Assembly: GCF_013141915.1 (NCBI RefSeq)
Contig: NZ_SROX01000010.1
Coordinates: 124,001 to 188,000 of the forward strand
From: Cupriavidus necator
GTDB taxonomy: Bacteria; Pseudomonadota; Gammaproteobacteria; Burkholderiales; Burkholderiaceae
DNA: 64,000 nt
Reading direction: 5' to 3'
Positions within the stretch are counted from its first letter, which is position 1, and each line of letters opens with the position of its first letter. Of this stretch, positions 38,576-47,702 are shown piece after piece. The notes beneath the pieces were generated by a model. It was not told the origin of the DNA, did no database searches, and worked only from the letters and a program-made list of their open reading frames with translations. The translations under genes were made by a program, and so were the position numbers.

Positions 38576-39463
38576 TTGGACCTCCATCACCTGCGCGCCT
38601 TTGTCGCCGTTGCGCGCGAAGGCAATCTGACTCGTGCCGCACAGCGCCTGCACCTGACCCAGCCTGCGGTCAGCCTGCAGCTGAAGGCGCTGCAGTCGGC
38701 GTGGCGCATCAAGCTGTTCGAGCGCACCGCGGCGGGCCTGACCCTGACCGCCGATGGCGCCGCGCTGTTGCCGCTGGCCGAGCGCATCCTCGATGGCGTG
38801 GGCGACCTGCAGCACACCGTCAGCGCCATGCATCACACCGTGCGCGGTCGGCTGGCGATCGGCACCATCCTCGATCCGGAATTCACGCGGCTGGGCCCGA
38901 TGCTGCGCACGCTGGTCGAGCGGCACCCGCAGATCGGCACCGAACTGCGCCACGGCATGTCGGGCTGGGTGCTGCAACAGATACGCAGCGGCGCGCTCGA
39001 CGTCGGCTTCTACCTCGGGCAGCCGGCCGAAGCCGGTTTCCACGCGCTGACGCTGACGCCGTTCTCGTATTACGTGGTGGCGCCCAAAGGCTGGAAGGAG
39101 CGTACCGCGCTGCGCTCATGGGCGCAGCTGGCCACGCTGCCGTGGATCTGGACCCCGCCCGAATCGGCGCACAACCGGCTGTTGTCCGCGCACTTCGCCC
39201 AGGCGGGCGTGGATCCGGCCACCGTGCCCAAGGTGGCGCATGTCGACCAGGAAGCCTCGATGCTGGACCTGGTGCGTTCCGGCGTCGGGCTGTCTCTGGT
39301 ACGCGACGCGATCGCGCTGCGCGAATCGCATGCGCACGGGCTGGTGATCGTCGAAGGCGTCTCGGTGCAGACTGAGCTGACCCTGGTCTGCCTGGCCGCG
39401 CGCCGCGACGATCCGGTGGTCGCGGCGGTGTTCGGCGTGGCCGAGTCCGTGTTCCGGACCTAG
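38576..39463 (+). CDS. hpdR: LysR-family regulator, probable HpdR
   Basis: A 295-residue LysR regulator if begun at the TTG at 38576 (MDLHHLRAFVAVAREGNLTRAAQRLHLTQPAVSLQLKAL, a standard N-terminus). An ATG at 38504 would add 24 basic residues but would place the perfect inverted-repeat operator inside the coding region, so the TTG is preferred; neither has a clear ribosome site. It is divergent from mmsA-hpdH, and in related organisms the equivalent regulator activates the dehydrogenases in response to 3-hydroxypropionate. Its stop codon overlaps that of the convergent hydrolase gene within a shared CTAG. Confidence 0.8.
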   Translation: MDLHHLRAFVAVAREGNLTRAAQRLHLTQPAVSLQLKALQSAWRIKLFERTAAGLTLTADGAALLPLAERILDGVGDLQHTVSAMHHTVRGRLAIGTILDPEFTRLGPMLRTLVERHPQIGTELRHGMSGWVLQQIRSGALDVGFYLGQPAEAGFHALTLTPFSYYVVAPKGWKERTALRSWAQLATLPWIWTPPESAHNRLLSAHFAQAGVDPATVPKVAHVDQEASMLDLVRSGVGLSLVRDAIALRESHAHGLVIVEGVSVQTELTLVCLAARRDDPVVAAVFGVAESVFRT

Positions 39464-40392
39464 TGCTGCGGGCTGGCCAGCCGGCGCTGCAGCCAGTTGG
39501 TCAGCGCCGCAAACACTTCGCCGCGCAGCGGCTGCGCTTCATTGAAGATCTCGTGGTAGCCATGGTCGAACCAGACCTGTTCGCGCAGGTCGGGCGGCGC
39601 ATTGTCGAAGAAGGCGCGGCTGCCGGCCGGGTCCACCACGCGGTCGGCGCCGCCGACCAGCATCAGCATGGGCGCCTCCAGCAGCGCGGCGTCGGCCTGG
39701 GCCTGCGCCATGCCGCGGATAAACCCTTCCAGCACGCCGGCGGTGATGGTGGTCTGCACCAGCGGATCGGCGCGATAGGCGGCGACTACCGCCGGATCGT
39801 GCGACAAGTGCCGGGCATCGATCGGATTGGGCACGCGCAGCCGCGGCGCCAGCATCAACAGCACGCGGTGCAGCGCCAGCGCTGGCCGCGATAGCCGCAG
39901 CGCCAGCGCCGGCGAGGACAAGACCAGGGCGCGCACCGGCCGCACCCGCGCGGTGGCAAAGCGCGCCGCGATCAGGCCGCCCATGCTGTGGCCGAGCAGG
40001 ATCGGCAGTTCGTGCCAGCCCGGCACCGCGGCATCGTAGATCTCGGCGAGGTCGTTCAGGTAGGTGTCCGGATGGTCCGCGACCATGCGCGCGCCGCCGC
40101 TGGCGCCGTGGCCGCGCAGGTCGAAGGCCCGCACCCGCAGCCCCAGGCCGCACAGCACCTCGGCGACATGCTGGTAGCGGCCGGCGTGTTCGGCCAGCCC
40201 GTGCACCAGCAGCACCGAGCCGAGCGGTTCAGCAAAGCTCGCCCGGTCGGGTTGCCAGGTACGGAGCAGCAGTTCGGTGCCGTCGCGCATGCGCTGGCGG
40301 CTCTGCACCGGTGCAAGGCTGCCAGCCGGGGTGGCGGCAAGCGCGCTGGCAACGCCGGCCATGGCCGGATCTTCCGTCATCGGCTGTTCCAT
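39460..40392 (-). CDS. Monoacylglycerol-lipase-like alpha/beta hydrolase
   Basis: A 310-residue serine hydrolase of the Hydrolase_4 (monoglyceride lipase/lysophospholipase) group. The nucleophile motif GHSMGG gives Ser136; LLVHGLAEHAGRY supplies the oxyanion HG and DLRGHGASGG the usual following segment; the acid is probably the Asp in GGADRVVDP and the base the second His in DHGYHEIFNE. No signal peptide. The ATG at 40392 lies 10 bases after a GGAG site. It converges on the LysR gene, overlapping by 4 bases. Confidence 0.87.
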   Translation of the reverse strand: MEQPMTEDPAMAGVASALAATPAGSLAPVQSRQRMRDGTELLLRTWQPDRASFAEPLGSVLLVHGLAEHAGRYQHVAEVLCGLGLRVRAFDLRGHGASGGARMVADHPDTYLNDLAEIYDAAVPGWHELPILLGHSMGGLIAARFATARVRPVRALVLSSPALALRLSRPALALHRVLLMLAPRLRVPNPIDARHLSHDPAVVAAYRADPLVQTTITAGVLEGFIRGMAQAQADAALLEAPMLMLVGGADRVVDPAGSRAFFDNAPPDLREQVWFDHGYHEIFNEAQPLRGEVFAALTNWLQRRLASPQH

Positions 40393-40506
40393 CTGCACAG
40401 GTCTCCTGCCGGCACGGGCGCGCACCGGCTGTCATTATTTTTGTGGATACCGCTTTGCCGGCCCGCGCCGGCCACGCCGAGAGTTTGCCCGAACTCAGCC
40501 GTGAGC

Positions 40507-40926
40507 TCAGCCGTGACAGGCCGGCCGTTCCGGTGCGTCCGGCTGCGCCATGTCGGCCAGGATCGGGCAGTCCGGCCGGTCGTCGCCATTGCAGTGCTGC
40601 GCCAGTTCGCGCAGCGTGTCGCGCATCGCCGCCAGTTCGGCGATGCGCAGCTCCAGGTCGGCCACATGCCGCAAGGTCAGCGCCTTGACGTCGGCGCTGG
40701 CACGGCCGCGGTCGTGCCACAGCGACAGCAGGTTGCGGATCTCGTCGAGCGAGAATCCCAGATTACGGGCACGCCGCACGAAGCGCAAGGTATGCACCGC
40801 GCGTTCGTCATAGCGGCGGTAGCCGCCTTCGGTGCGCGGCGGCGCCGCCACCAGCCCGATCGATTCATAGTGGCGGATCATCTTGGCCGAGACGCCCGAG
40901 GCCTGTGCCGCTTCGCCGATATTCAT
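40507..40926 (-). CDS. cueR: MerR-family copper-responsive regulator CueR
   Basis: A 139-residue regulator. The MerR winged helix is [25 protein letters not shown]; then a long dimerisation helix and the metal loop with Cys112 and Cys120 (HCNGDDRPDC), the spacing and numbering of the Cu(I) ligands of E. coli CueR. It senses Cu(I) (or Ag/Au) and activates the copA promoter by untwisting its 19-base spacer. Its ATG shares a base with the copA stop codon (TGATG), so it is translated from the same mRNA and should be autoregulated. Confidence 0.93.
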   Translation of the reverse strand: MNIGEAAQASGVSAKMIRHYESIGLVAAPPRTEGGYRRYDERAVHTLRFVRRARNLGFSLDEIRNLLSLWHDRGRASADVKALTLRHVADLELRIAELAAMRDTLRELAQHCNGDDRPDCPILADMAQPDAPERPACHG

Positions 40927-43433
40927 CACTTGCCTCCTTGCGTCGCGGCGGACGCACCCGGCGCGGTGCCGGCCTGCGCACGCCAGCGGCGCAGCAGCAA
41001 CGCATTGCTGACCACGCTGACGCTGGAGAACGCCATCGCCGCGCCCGCCACCACCGGGTTGAGCAAGCCGGCCGCGGCCAGAGGAATCCCCACCACGTTA
41101 TAGATAAAGGCCCAGAACAGGTTCTGGCGGATCTTGCGCACGGTGCGGTGCGAGACCGCCAGCGCATCGGCCACCAGCGCCGGGTCGCCGCGCATCAGCG
41201 TAATGCCGGCGGCGTGCATGGCGACGTCGGTGCCGGTCGACATGGCAATGCCCACGTCGGCCGCGGCCAGTGCCGGCGCATCGTTGATGCCGTCGCCCAC
41301 CATCGCCACCACTGCGCCATTGCGGCCCAGCGCCCGCACGCGCGCGGCCTTGTCCTCGGGCAGGACTTCGGCCTGCACGTCATCCAGCCCCAGCGCCTGC
41401 GCCACGCGCGCCGCGGCGCCGGCGTTGTCGCCGGTCAGCATCACGGTGCGCACGCCCGCGGCGCGCAGCCTGGCGATCGCCGCAGGCGCGCCCGGCTTGA
41501 TGGCATCGCCGAAGGCGACCAGCCCGGCCACGCGCGGCGGTGTGGCCTGCACCAGCCACGACACGGTGCGGCCCTCGGCGCGCAACTGGTCGGCCACCGC
41601 GGCCAGCATGCCCGCCGGCGCGCCCAGCGACTCGCGCAGGCGCTCGCTGCCCAGTTGCAGGGCCTCGCCATCGACCACGCCGGCAATGCCGCGGCCCGGC
41701 AGCGCCTGCACCCCGCTGGCCTGCGGCACGGCGATGCCACGCGCCTGCGCCGCGGCCAGCACGGCGCGCGCCAGCGGATGCTCGCTGCCGGCCTGCAGCG
41801 CGGCCAGTTGCGCCAGCAACGCGCTGCCGTCGACGTCGGCGGGATCGGCCGCATGCAATGCCACCACTTCGGGCTTGCCGACCGTCAGCGTGCCGGTCTT
41901 GTCGAACGCCACCACGCTGACGCGGTGCGCGACTTCCAGCGCCTCGGCGTCCTTGATCAGGATGCCGGCGCGCGCCCCGGCGCCGGTGCCGGCCATGATC
42001 GCGGTGGGCGTTGCCAGCCCCAGCGCGCAGGGGCAGGCGATCACCAGCACCGCCACGGCGTTGAGCAGCGCCGCTTCCCAGTCGCCGGCAAACAAGCCCC
42101 AGCCCAGCACGGTCACCAGCGCAATGCCCAGCACCACCGGCACGAACACCGCGCTGACGCGGTCGACCAGGCGCTGGATCGGCGCCTTGGCCGCCTGTGC
42201 GTGCTCGACCATGCGAATGATGCGCGCCAGCACCGTCTCGGCGCCCACCGCCACGGTGCGCGCCACCAGCAGGCCTTCGAAATTGATGGCGCCGCCGGTG
42301 ATGCGGTCGCCGGGCTGCTTGGGCACCGGCAGGCTTTCGCCGGTCAGCATCGATTCATCGGCATGGCTGGTGCCTTCGACCACCTCGGCATCCACCGGGA
42401 TGCGCTCGCCGGGGCGCACCACCACCTCGTCGCCGATGCGCACGTCCGCCAGCGGCACGCTCTGCTCGACCCCGCCGCGCCGCACGCGCGCGGTGTCGGG
42501 GCGCAATGCCGCGAGCGCGCGGATGGCCTCGGCGGTCTGGCGCTTGGCGCGCGTCTCCAGCCATTTGCCCAGCCGCACCAGCGTGATCACCACCGCCGCG
42601 CTCTCGAAGTACAGGTGCGGCATGGCATCGGCCGGCGTGCGCCACATCAGCCACAGCGACAGCCCGTAAGCGGCCGTGGTGCCGAGTGCCACCAGCAGGT
42701 CCATATTGCCCGCGCCGGCGCGCACCGCCTTCCAGCCCGCCTTGTAGAAGCGCCAGCCGAACACGAACTGCACCGGCGTGGCCAGCAGCCACTGCACCCA
42801 CGCCGGCAGCATCCAGTGCACCCCGAACCATTCCAGCACCATCGGCGCGACCAGGGGCAGCGACAGCGCCGCCGAGATCGCCACCGGCCACGGGCCGTCC
42901 CAGAACGCCGGGCGCGTGGCCTGCCCGGGCTGGGCTGGCTGCACCGCATCCGCCACCGGCGTCGCGCCATAGCCGGCGCGCGCGACCGCACTCACCAGCG
43001 CTGCGGTATCCGCGGCGCCGCGCAGCAGCGTTACGCTGGCGCGCTCGGTCGCCAGGTTGACGGTGGCCTCGACCACTCCGGGCACGGCGCGCAGCGCCTT
43101 TTCCACCCGGGCCACGCACGAGGCGCAAGTCATGTCGGCGATATGCAGTTCGAGGGTGTCCCGGGGCACGGCGTAGCCGGCCTCGGCCACGGCGCGCGCG
43201 GCCGCAGGCAGCACCGCGGCGGAGGCCGCGCGCAGCGTGGCGGCCTCGGTGGCCAGGTTGACGGCCACATCGCGCACGCCCGGCACCTTGGCCAGGGCCT
43301 TCTCGACGCGTCCCACGCAGGAGGCGCAGGTCATGCCTTCGACCGGCAGGCGCCATTCAGGCATGGCGTCGGCGGGCGGGCGGTGGTCCGTGCGGACCGG
43401 TTGGGAAGCGAGCACAGCGCTGGAATCTGGCAT
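40926..43433 (-). CDS. copA: Copper-exporting P-type ATPase CopA
   Basis: An 835-residue P1B-type ATPase that pumps Cu(I) from cytoplasm to periplasm. Two N-terminal heavy-metal domains carry MTCASC (Cys36/39 and Cys103/106). Membrane helices follow; the transmembrane ligand motif is CPC (Cys467, Cys469), the phosphorylated Asp511 lies in DKTGTLT, and SEHP, TGDN and [10 protein letters not shown] are present. It is driven by a MerR-type promoter upstream, coupled to cueR downstream, and divergent from the chaperone gene copZ. Confidence 0.96.
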   Translation of the reverse strand: MPDSSAVLASQPVRTDHRPPADAMPEWRLPVEGMTCASCVGRVEKALAKVPGVRDVAVNLATEAATLRAASAAVLPAAARAVAEAGYAVPRDTLELHIADMTCASCVARVEKALRAVPGVVEATVNLATERASVTLLRGAADTAALVSAVARAGYGATPVADAVQPAQPGQATRPAFWDGPWPVAISAALSLPLVAPMVLEWFGVHWMLPAWVQWLLATPVQFVFGWRFYKAGWKAVRAGAGNMDLLVALGTTAAYGLSLWLMWRTPADAMPHLYFESAAVVITLVRLGKWLETRAKRQTAEAIRALAALRPDTARVRRGGVEQSVPLADVRIGDEVVVRPGERIPVDAEVVEGTSHADESMLTGESLPVPKQPGDRITGGAINFEGLLVARTVAVGAETVLARIIRMVEHAQAAKAPIQRLVDRVSAVFVPVVLGIALVTVLGWGLFAGDWEAALLNAVAVLVIACPCALGLATPTAIMAGTGAGARAGILIKDAEALEVAHRVSVVAFDKTGTLTVGKPEVVALHAADPADVDGSALLAQLAALQAGSEHPLARAVLAAAQARGIAVPQASGVQALPGRGIAGVVDGEALQLGSERLRESLGAPAGMLAAVADQLRAEGRTVSWLVQATPPRVAGLVAFGDAIKPGAPAAIARLRAAGVRTVMLTGDNAGAAARVAQALGLDDVQAEVLPEDKAARVRALGRNGAVVAMVGDGINDAPALAAADVGIAMSTGTDVAMHAAGITLMRGDPALVADALAVSHRTVRKIRQNLFWAFIYNVVGIPLAAAGLLNPVVAGAAMAFSSVSVVSNALLLRRWRAQAGTAPGASAATQGGK

Positions 43434-43465
43434 GGTTCTGAGTCATCCACAGTGTCGATGTCAGC

Positions 43466-43496
43466 ATCATGGACCTTACCATCATTGGAAGGTCAA
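43466..43496 (-). promoter_or_regulatory. copA promoter with CueR operator
   Basis: On the minus strand TTGACC (43496-43491) and CATGAT (43471-43466) are separated by 19 bases, the long spacer typical of MerR-family promoters. The inverted arms GACCTT-a-CC (43472-43480) and GG-a-AGGTC (43487-43494) fill the spacer and match the CueR operator pattern (ACCTTnCC...GGnAAGGT). Confidence 0.85.
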
Positions 43497-43628
43497 GGCC
43501 CCCTTCAGATGATGCCTGCGACACGTCGATACTAGAATTTCCGCTTGCGCTTCCCATGGTGGCAAGGTTCAAACTATCTCTGTCGCGGCTCGATACCGCG
43601 TTTCCATCCCGTTCAGGAGCGTTCCAAC

Positions 43629-43829
43629 ATGATCCAGTTCCAGGTTGAAGGCATGACTTGCAACCACTGCGTCGGCGCCATCACGCGTGCCGTGCAGGCG
43701 GTCGACCCCGCCGCGCGCGTTAGCGCCGATGTGCCGGCCCAAGCCGTGCGCGTCGACAGCGGCGCTGACGCGCAGGCGTTGCGCCAGGCCATCGAGGCGG
43801 CCGGGTACCCGGTCAAGTCGGCGGCGTAA
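43629..43829 (+). CDS. copZ: Copper chaperone CopZ (HMA domain protein)
   Basis: A 66-residue single heavy-metal-associated domain with MTCNHC (Cys11, Cys14) that binds Cu(I) and delivers it to CopA or CueR. Start at 43629 with AGGAG 9 bases upstream. It is divergent from copA, 195 bases away, and is followed by a strong terminator. Whether it shares the CueR site is not clear, because the operator sits at the copA end of the gap. Confidence 0.93.
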   Translation: MIQFQVEGMTCNHCVGAITRAVQAVDPAARVSADVPAQAVRVDSGADAQALRQAIEAAGYPVKSAA

Positions 43830-43843
43830 GCCGTCGTCACCAA

Positions 43844-43875
43844 GCAAAAAGGGCGCCCCGGGGCGCCCTTTTTGC
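43844..43875. terminator. Bidirectional terminator between copZ and ompW
   Basis: A perfect 32-base palindrome: GCAAAAAGGGCGCCCC followed by its complement, ending in CTTTTTGC. Serves copZ (plus) and the OmpW gene (minus). Confidence 0.9.
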
Positions 43876-43891
43876 ATTGCGCGTGCCGCGC

Positions 43892-44614
43892 TCAGAAGCG
43901 GTAGCCCACGTTTAGGAACGTCACCACCGGATCGATCTTGATCTTGGTGTGCGACTGGATCGTCACCGGGCCCGCCTGCGTGGTGAACGACGCGCGCGTC
44001 GACAGCGGCACGTACGACACCGACAGCCCGACGAACCAGTTGTCGTTGATGGCGTAGTTGGCGCCGATATTGAACACGGGATTCCACGACGGCTTGGCGC
44101 TGGCGGTCATGCGCGCGCCGGGCGCGAACTCGCGATTGACGAAGTTCTGGTTGGTAATGGTCTCGTCGGTAAACCAGGTGTAATTCACGCCGATGCCGAC
44201 ATAGGGGCGGAACCTGGTCTTGGCGTCGAAGAAGTGGTACTTGACCAGCAGCGCCGGGCTCCACTGCTTGACCGAGCCGAGCTTGCCATACTGGGCGTAA
44301 TTGCCGGTGCCCTTGACATCATGCTTCGGCGGAATGCCCGCGATGATCTCGCCCGAGATGTTGTCGGTAAAGTAATGGCTAAAGGCCAGGCCCAGCGTGT
44401 CGGCGGACTCGATTTTCGCGCCGGTGTTTGGGCGGGTGATGCCGACGGGGCGGCCGCCGATGCTGTCCACGGTGAGCGGATCGGCGGAGCTGTTCGGCAT
44501 CACGCGGAACCAGCCCATGCTGACGATATTGCTGCCCGCGGACTGCGCGTGTGCGGCTCCGGTCAGCGCCAGGACGGCGCTCGCGGCCAGCATCTTCTTA
44601 TAGGTCGATTTCAT
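43892..44614 (-). CDS. ompW: OmpW-family outer membrane protein
   Basis: A 240-residue eight-stranded outer membrane barrel. The signal peptide is MKSTYKKMLAASAVLALTGAAHA. Alternating hydrophobic strands such as FRPYVGIGVNYTWF and DNWFVGLSVSYVPL, and the C-terminal VTFLNVGYRF ending in Phe, are hallmarks. OmpW proteins form a hydrophobic channel for small molecules. The start at 44614 gives the complete signal peptide. It stands alone and ends in a terminator shared with copZ. Confidence 0.92.
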   Translation of the reverse strand: MKSTYKKMLAASAVLALTGAAHAQSAGSNIVSMGWFRVMPNSSADPLTVDSIGGRPVGITRPNTGAKIESADTLGLAFSHYFTDNISGEIIAGIPPKHDVKGTGNYAQYGKLGSVKQWSPALLVKYHFFDAKTRFRPYVGIGVNYTWFTDETITNQNFVNREFAPGARMTASAKPSWNPVFNIGANYAINDNWFVGLSVSYVPLSTRASFTTQAGPVTIQSHTKIKIDPVVTFLNVGYRF

Positions 44615-44882
44615 AATCCTCTTACTCCTCTTTCGGTAACTGCTGCGTGCATTATCCGGCCAGCCTGCGCGCGGTTGTTTCATCAATGACACGGATTCGT
44701 AGAGGACGCCCCCTAAAGGGAGGGTTAACCATGAAAAAAAGCGGCGGCCGCGGCCCGCCGAGGCGACCGTCCGCAGCGTCGACGCAACGGTTTATAGCGC
44801 AGGGCGGAAAAAACCCTCACGTGCAAGCGGTTTTAGCGGCCTGGCGCGCAATAGCGGCCGCGCGCCGGCGCCCGACACGGCG

Positions 44883-46871
44883 TCAGGGCGTCACGATGGC
44901 AAAGTTCGGTTCGGACTTGTCCATCAGCCCCGCCCACGCCGCCAGCGCCTGCGGGTCGCCCTCGACGCGCGCGCGGCCCGCCTGGGTCTCCGCCTGCAGC
45001 GTGGTCTGGCCGGCCAGCACGCCCATCAGCACCGCGCGCGGCATGATCAGCGTGGCCTGCGGCGCGGCATGCTGCGCGTCGGCCTTGTAGCGGAACACGC
45101 CGTTTTCCACGGTGAGCGCAAAACGCTTGCCGGTGTCCGGCTGAACCCAGTTCAGCGCCAGCGTCTTGCCGGCGGCACGGTCGCCGTTCAGGCTGATCGC
45201 CAGGTAGTCCAGGAACATGGTGTCGGTCATCGCGCGCAGCACGTCCGGGCTGCCGGCGCGGCGGCCAGTCTTGGGCGGGCCCGCGCGCAGCTCGGCGGCG
45301 CCGCTCAGGTAGGCGTTGCGCCAGGTCGACGATTCCGCCTGGTAGCCGAGCTGCTCCAGCGCATCGGCCTCCAGCTCGCGGGCCGCCTGGTTGGACGGGT
45401 CGGCAAAGACCACGTGCTTGACCACCTCGGCCACCCAGCGGTACTCGCCGCGCGCGTAGGCGGCGCGCGCCTGCTCCAGCACGCGCGCCGCCCCGCCCAT
45501 GAATTCGACATAGCGCTTGCCCGCCTCTTCCGGCGGCAGCGGGTTCAGGTTGGCCGGGTTGGCGTCGTACCAGCCCAGGTAACGCTGGTACACCGCCTTG
45601 GCGTTGTGGCTGACGGTGCCGTAGTAGTCGCGCAGGTGCCACTCGCTGGCCAGCGACGGCGGCAGCTTGAGACGCTCGGCGATCTCGGCCGGCACGTAGC
45701 CCAGGTTGGCCAGCCGCAGCGCCTGGTCGTGGATGTACTTGTAGCCGTCGCGCTGCTTGCCCAGGTAGGTGACGATCTCCTGGCGGCCCCAGGTGGGCCA
45801 GTGGTGCTGGGCGAACAGGACGTCGGTGCGCGCGCCGAAGCGGTCGATGGTCTCGTCGAGCGCCCGCCACCACTGGTTGGCGTCGCGCACCTGGGCGCCG
45901 CGGAGGGTGTAGAGGTTGTGCAGGTTGTGGGTGGCGTCCTCGGCCGCGCACAAGGCCTTCCACTGCGGGAAATACATCAGCATCTCGGCCGGGGCCTCGG
46001 TGCCGGGCGCCATCAGGAACTCGATCTTCACGCCGTCGATGGTGCGCGTGTCGCCGGTCTTGTGGATCAGGTCGGTCGGCGCGATCAGCGTCAGGGTGCC
46101 ATGCGCCACGGCCTTGCCCAGCCCCACATCGACCTGCCCGGTGGCCGAACGCGGCAGGTTGAAGCCATACATGTACTGCGCGCGGCGGCTCATGGCGTTG
46201 CCGGCGAAGACATTCTCGCTGACGGCCTCTTCCATGAAACCCTCCGGCGCCAGCACCTTGACTCGCCCGGCCTTGACGTCGTCTTCGCTGACGACGCCCT
46301 TGACGCCGCCGAAGTGGTCGCCGTGGCTGTGGGTATAGATCACCGCCAACACCGGCTTCCTCGGCCGGTGCTTGAAGTACAGATCCAGGCCGGCGCGCGA
46401 GGTCTCCGTCGCGGTCAGCGGGTCGATCACGATCAGCCCGGTATCGCCCTCGATGATCGTCATGTTGGCGATATCGAAGCCGCGCACCTGGTAGATCCGG
46501 TCCGTCACCTGGAACAGCCCGTGGTGCAGATTGAGCTGGGCCTGGCGCCACAGGCTGGGGTTCACCGTGGGCGGCGCCGTGTCTTGCTTGAGGAAATCGT
46601 AGGGCTCGAGCGCCCACACCACATTGCCCTTGGCGTCGCGGATCTCGGTCTGGTCCAGCGTGCCGATAAAGCCCCGGCGCGCCGCCTCGAAATCGCGCCG
46701 GTCCTGGAACGGCAGTTGTTGCAGCACCGCCGCGTTGGCGCGCGCGGTAGCAGCGGTGGCCGGGTTGCCTGCCGGGGCCGGGCCGGCGGCGGCACTGGCG
46801 GGGCCGGCAAGGGTGAAGGCGGCTGCGGCCAGGGCGGCTGCGGCGGCAGCAAAGGCAGTTGGGTACGGCAT
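44883..46871 (-). CDS. Alkyl sulfatase, SDS-hydrolase type (metallo-beta-lactamase fold)
   Basis: A 662-residue secreted protein like P. aeruginosa SdsA1 and E. coli YjcS, which cleave primary alkyl sulfates to alcohol and sulfate. A signal peptide precedes residue about 28; the zinc-binding motif THSHGDHFGG places His181, His183, Asp185 and His186; the dimerisation helices and a C-terminal SCP2-like domain (TDTMFLDYLAISLNGDRAAGKTLALNWV) follow. Tandem ATGs exist at 46874 and 46871; AGGAG is 6 bases from the second. It is divergent from a TetR gene with a palindromic operator between. Confidence 0.92.
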   Translation of the reverse strand: MPYPTAFAAAAAALAAAAFTLAGPASAAAGPAPAGNPATAATARANAAVLQQLPFQDRRDFEAARRGFIGTLDQTEIRDAKGNVVWALEPYDFLKQDTAPPTVNPSLWRQAQLNLHHGLFQVTDRIYQVRGFDIANMTIIEGDTGLIVIDPLTATETSRAGLDLYFKHRPRKPVLAVIYTHSHGDHFGGVKGVVSEDDVKAGRVKVLAPEGFMEEAVSENVFAGNAMSRRAQYMYGFNLPRSATGQVDVGLGKAVAHGTLTLIAPTDLIHKTGDTRTIDGVKIEFLMAPGTEAPAEMLMYFPQWKALCAAEDATHNLHNLYTLRGAQVRDANQWWRALDETIDRFGARTDVLFAQHHWPTWGRQEIVTYLGKQRDGYKYIHDQALRLANLGYVPAEIAERLKLPPSLASEWHLRDYYGTVSHNAKAVYQRYLGWYDANPANLNPLPPEEAGKRYVEFMGGAARVLEQARAAYARGEYRWVAEVVKHVVFADPSNQAARELEADALEQLGYQAESSTWRNAYLSGAAELRAGPPKTGRRAGSPDVLRAMTDTMFLDYLAISLNGDRAAGKTLALNWVQPDTGKRFALTVENGVFRYKADAQHAAPQATLIMPRAVLMGVLAGQTTLQAETQAGRARVEGDPQALAAWAGLMDKSEPNFAIVTP

Positions 46872-46929
46872 CATGGTCTCCTGGAATGCTGCGCCGGGCG
46901 TAGGTGGTTGCCGCCAAACGCTTATGTCA

Positions 46930-46951
46930 TTGTGCTGAACGTTCAGTACAA
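46930..46951. promoter_or_regulatory. Candidate TetR operator
   Basis: A 22-base palindrome with one mismatched pair, TTGT-g-CTGAAC / GTTCAG-t-ACAA, centred between the alkyl sulfatase gene (58 bases away) and the divergent tetR gene. Good candidate for control of both. Confidence 0.7.
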
Positions 46952-47057
46952 TTCAGGAGTTTGCTGGCAGACCTCGTCTACTGTCAAATAGACTGCCGGC
47001 GCAGATCGGACCCTGCCGCCAGCAACCGTCTTCCTCCACTTCTTGCCGCCCCCGCCA

Positions 47058-47702
47058 ATGCCCTCGACCCGCCCGGCCGCCAGCCTCGCCGCACAGAACC
47101 CTCCCGCGCCGGTCGCCAAGAACCGGCGCGGCCTGGAAACCCGCGAACGCGTGATCACCGTCACACGCGGGCTGATCAGCGCGCACGGCTACGCCGAGGT
47201 CACTCTTGACCAGATTTCCGCCGAGGCCGGCGTGGCCAAGAGCAGCCTGCTATGGCATTTCGGCAGCAAGGAAATGCTGCTGGCCGAGGCCGCCAGCAGC
47301 CTGTTCCGGCAGATTGGCGAGGAACTGGGCGCGGAGCCGCGCCACGGCAGGACCGCGGCACGGCGGCTCGAGAACACGTTCGACCGGGTCGCCGACTATT
47401 TCACCGCCAACCCGGAGGCCAAGGGCGTGGTGCTGGCGCTGCTGTTCTCCGGCAGCGTGCCGGCCAGTGTGCGCGAAGAAATCCGCCGCAGCTGGGACAG
47501 CCACGTGCGGGACCTGGTCGAGGCGCTGTCGGCCCCCGGCCGTCCGCTGCCCGCGCCGATGGCACGCCTGATGATCGCGACCCTCCACGGCTGCTACTGC
47601 CACTGGTATGCCAGCGACCGCAGCGAACCGATCGCCGCCTTCCTGGCGCCGGCGCGCGAACTATTTGGCGACTGGCTGCGCCAGCGCGACCGCGGCGCTT
47701 GA
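47058..47702 (+). CDS. TetR-family transcriptional regulator
   Basis: A 214-residue TetR regulator. The helix-turn-helix is RERVITVTRGLISAHGYAEVTLDQISAEAGVAKSSLLWHFGSKEMLL, and the rest is an all-helical ligand domain. It is divergent from the alkyl sulfatase gene, so alkyl sulfates or their alcohols are likely inducers. The ATG at 47058 is taken over a TTG 15 bases upstream. Its stop codon directly abuts that of the next, convergent gene. Confidence 0.9.
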   Translation: MPSTRPAASLAAQNPPAPVAKNRRGLETRERVITVTRGLISAHGYAEVTLDQISAEAGVAKSSLLWHFGSKEMLLAEAASSLFRQIGEELGAEPRHGRTAARRLENTFDRVADYFTANPEAKGVVLALLFSGSVPASVREEIRRSWDSHVRDLVEALSAPGRPLPAPMARLMIATLHGCYCHWYASDRSEPIAAFLAPARELFGDWLRQRDRGA

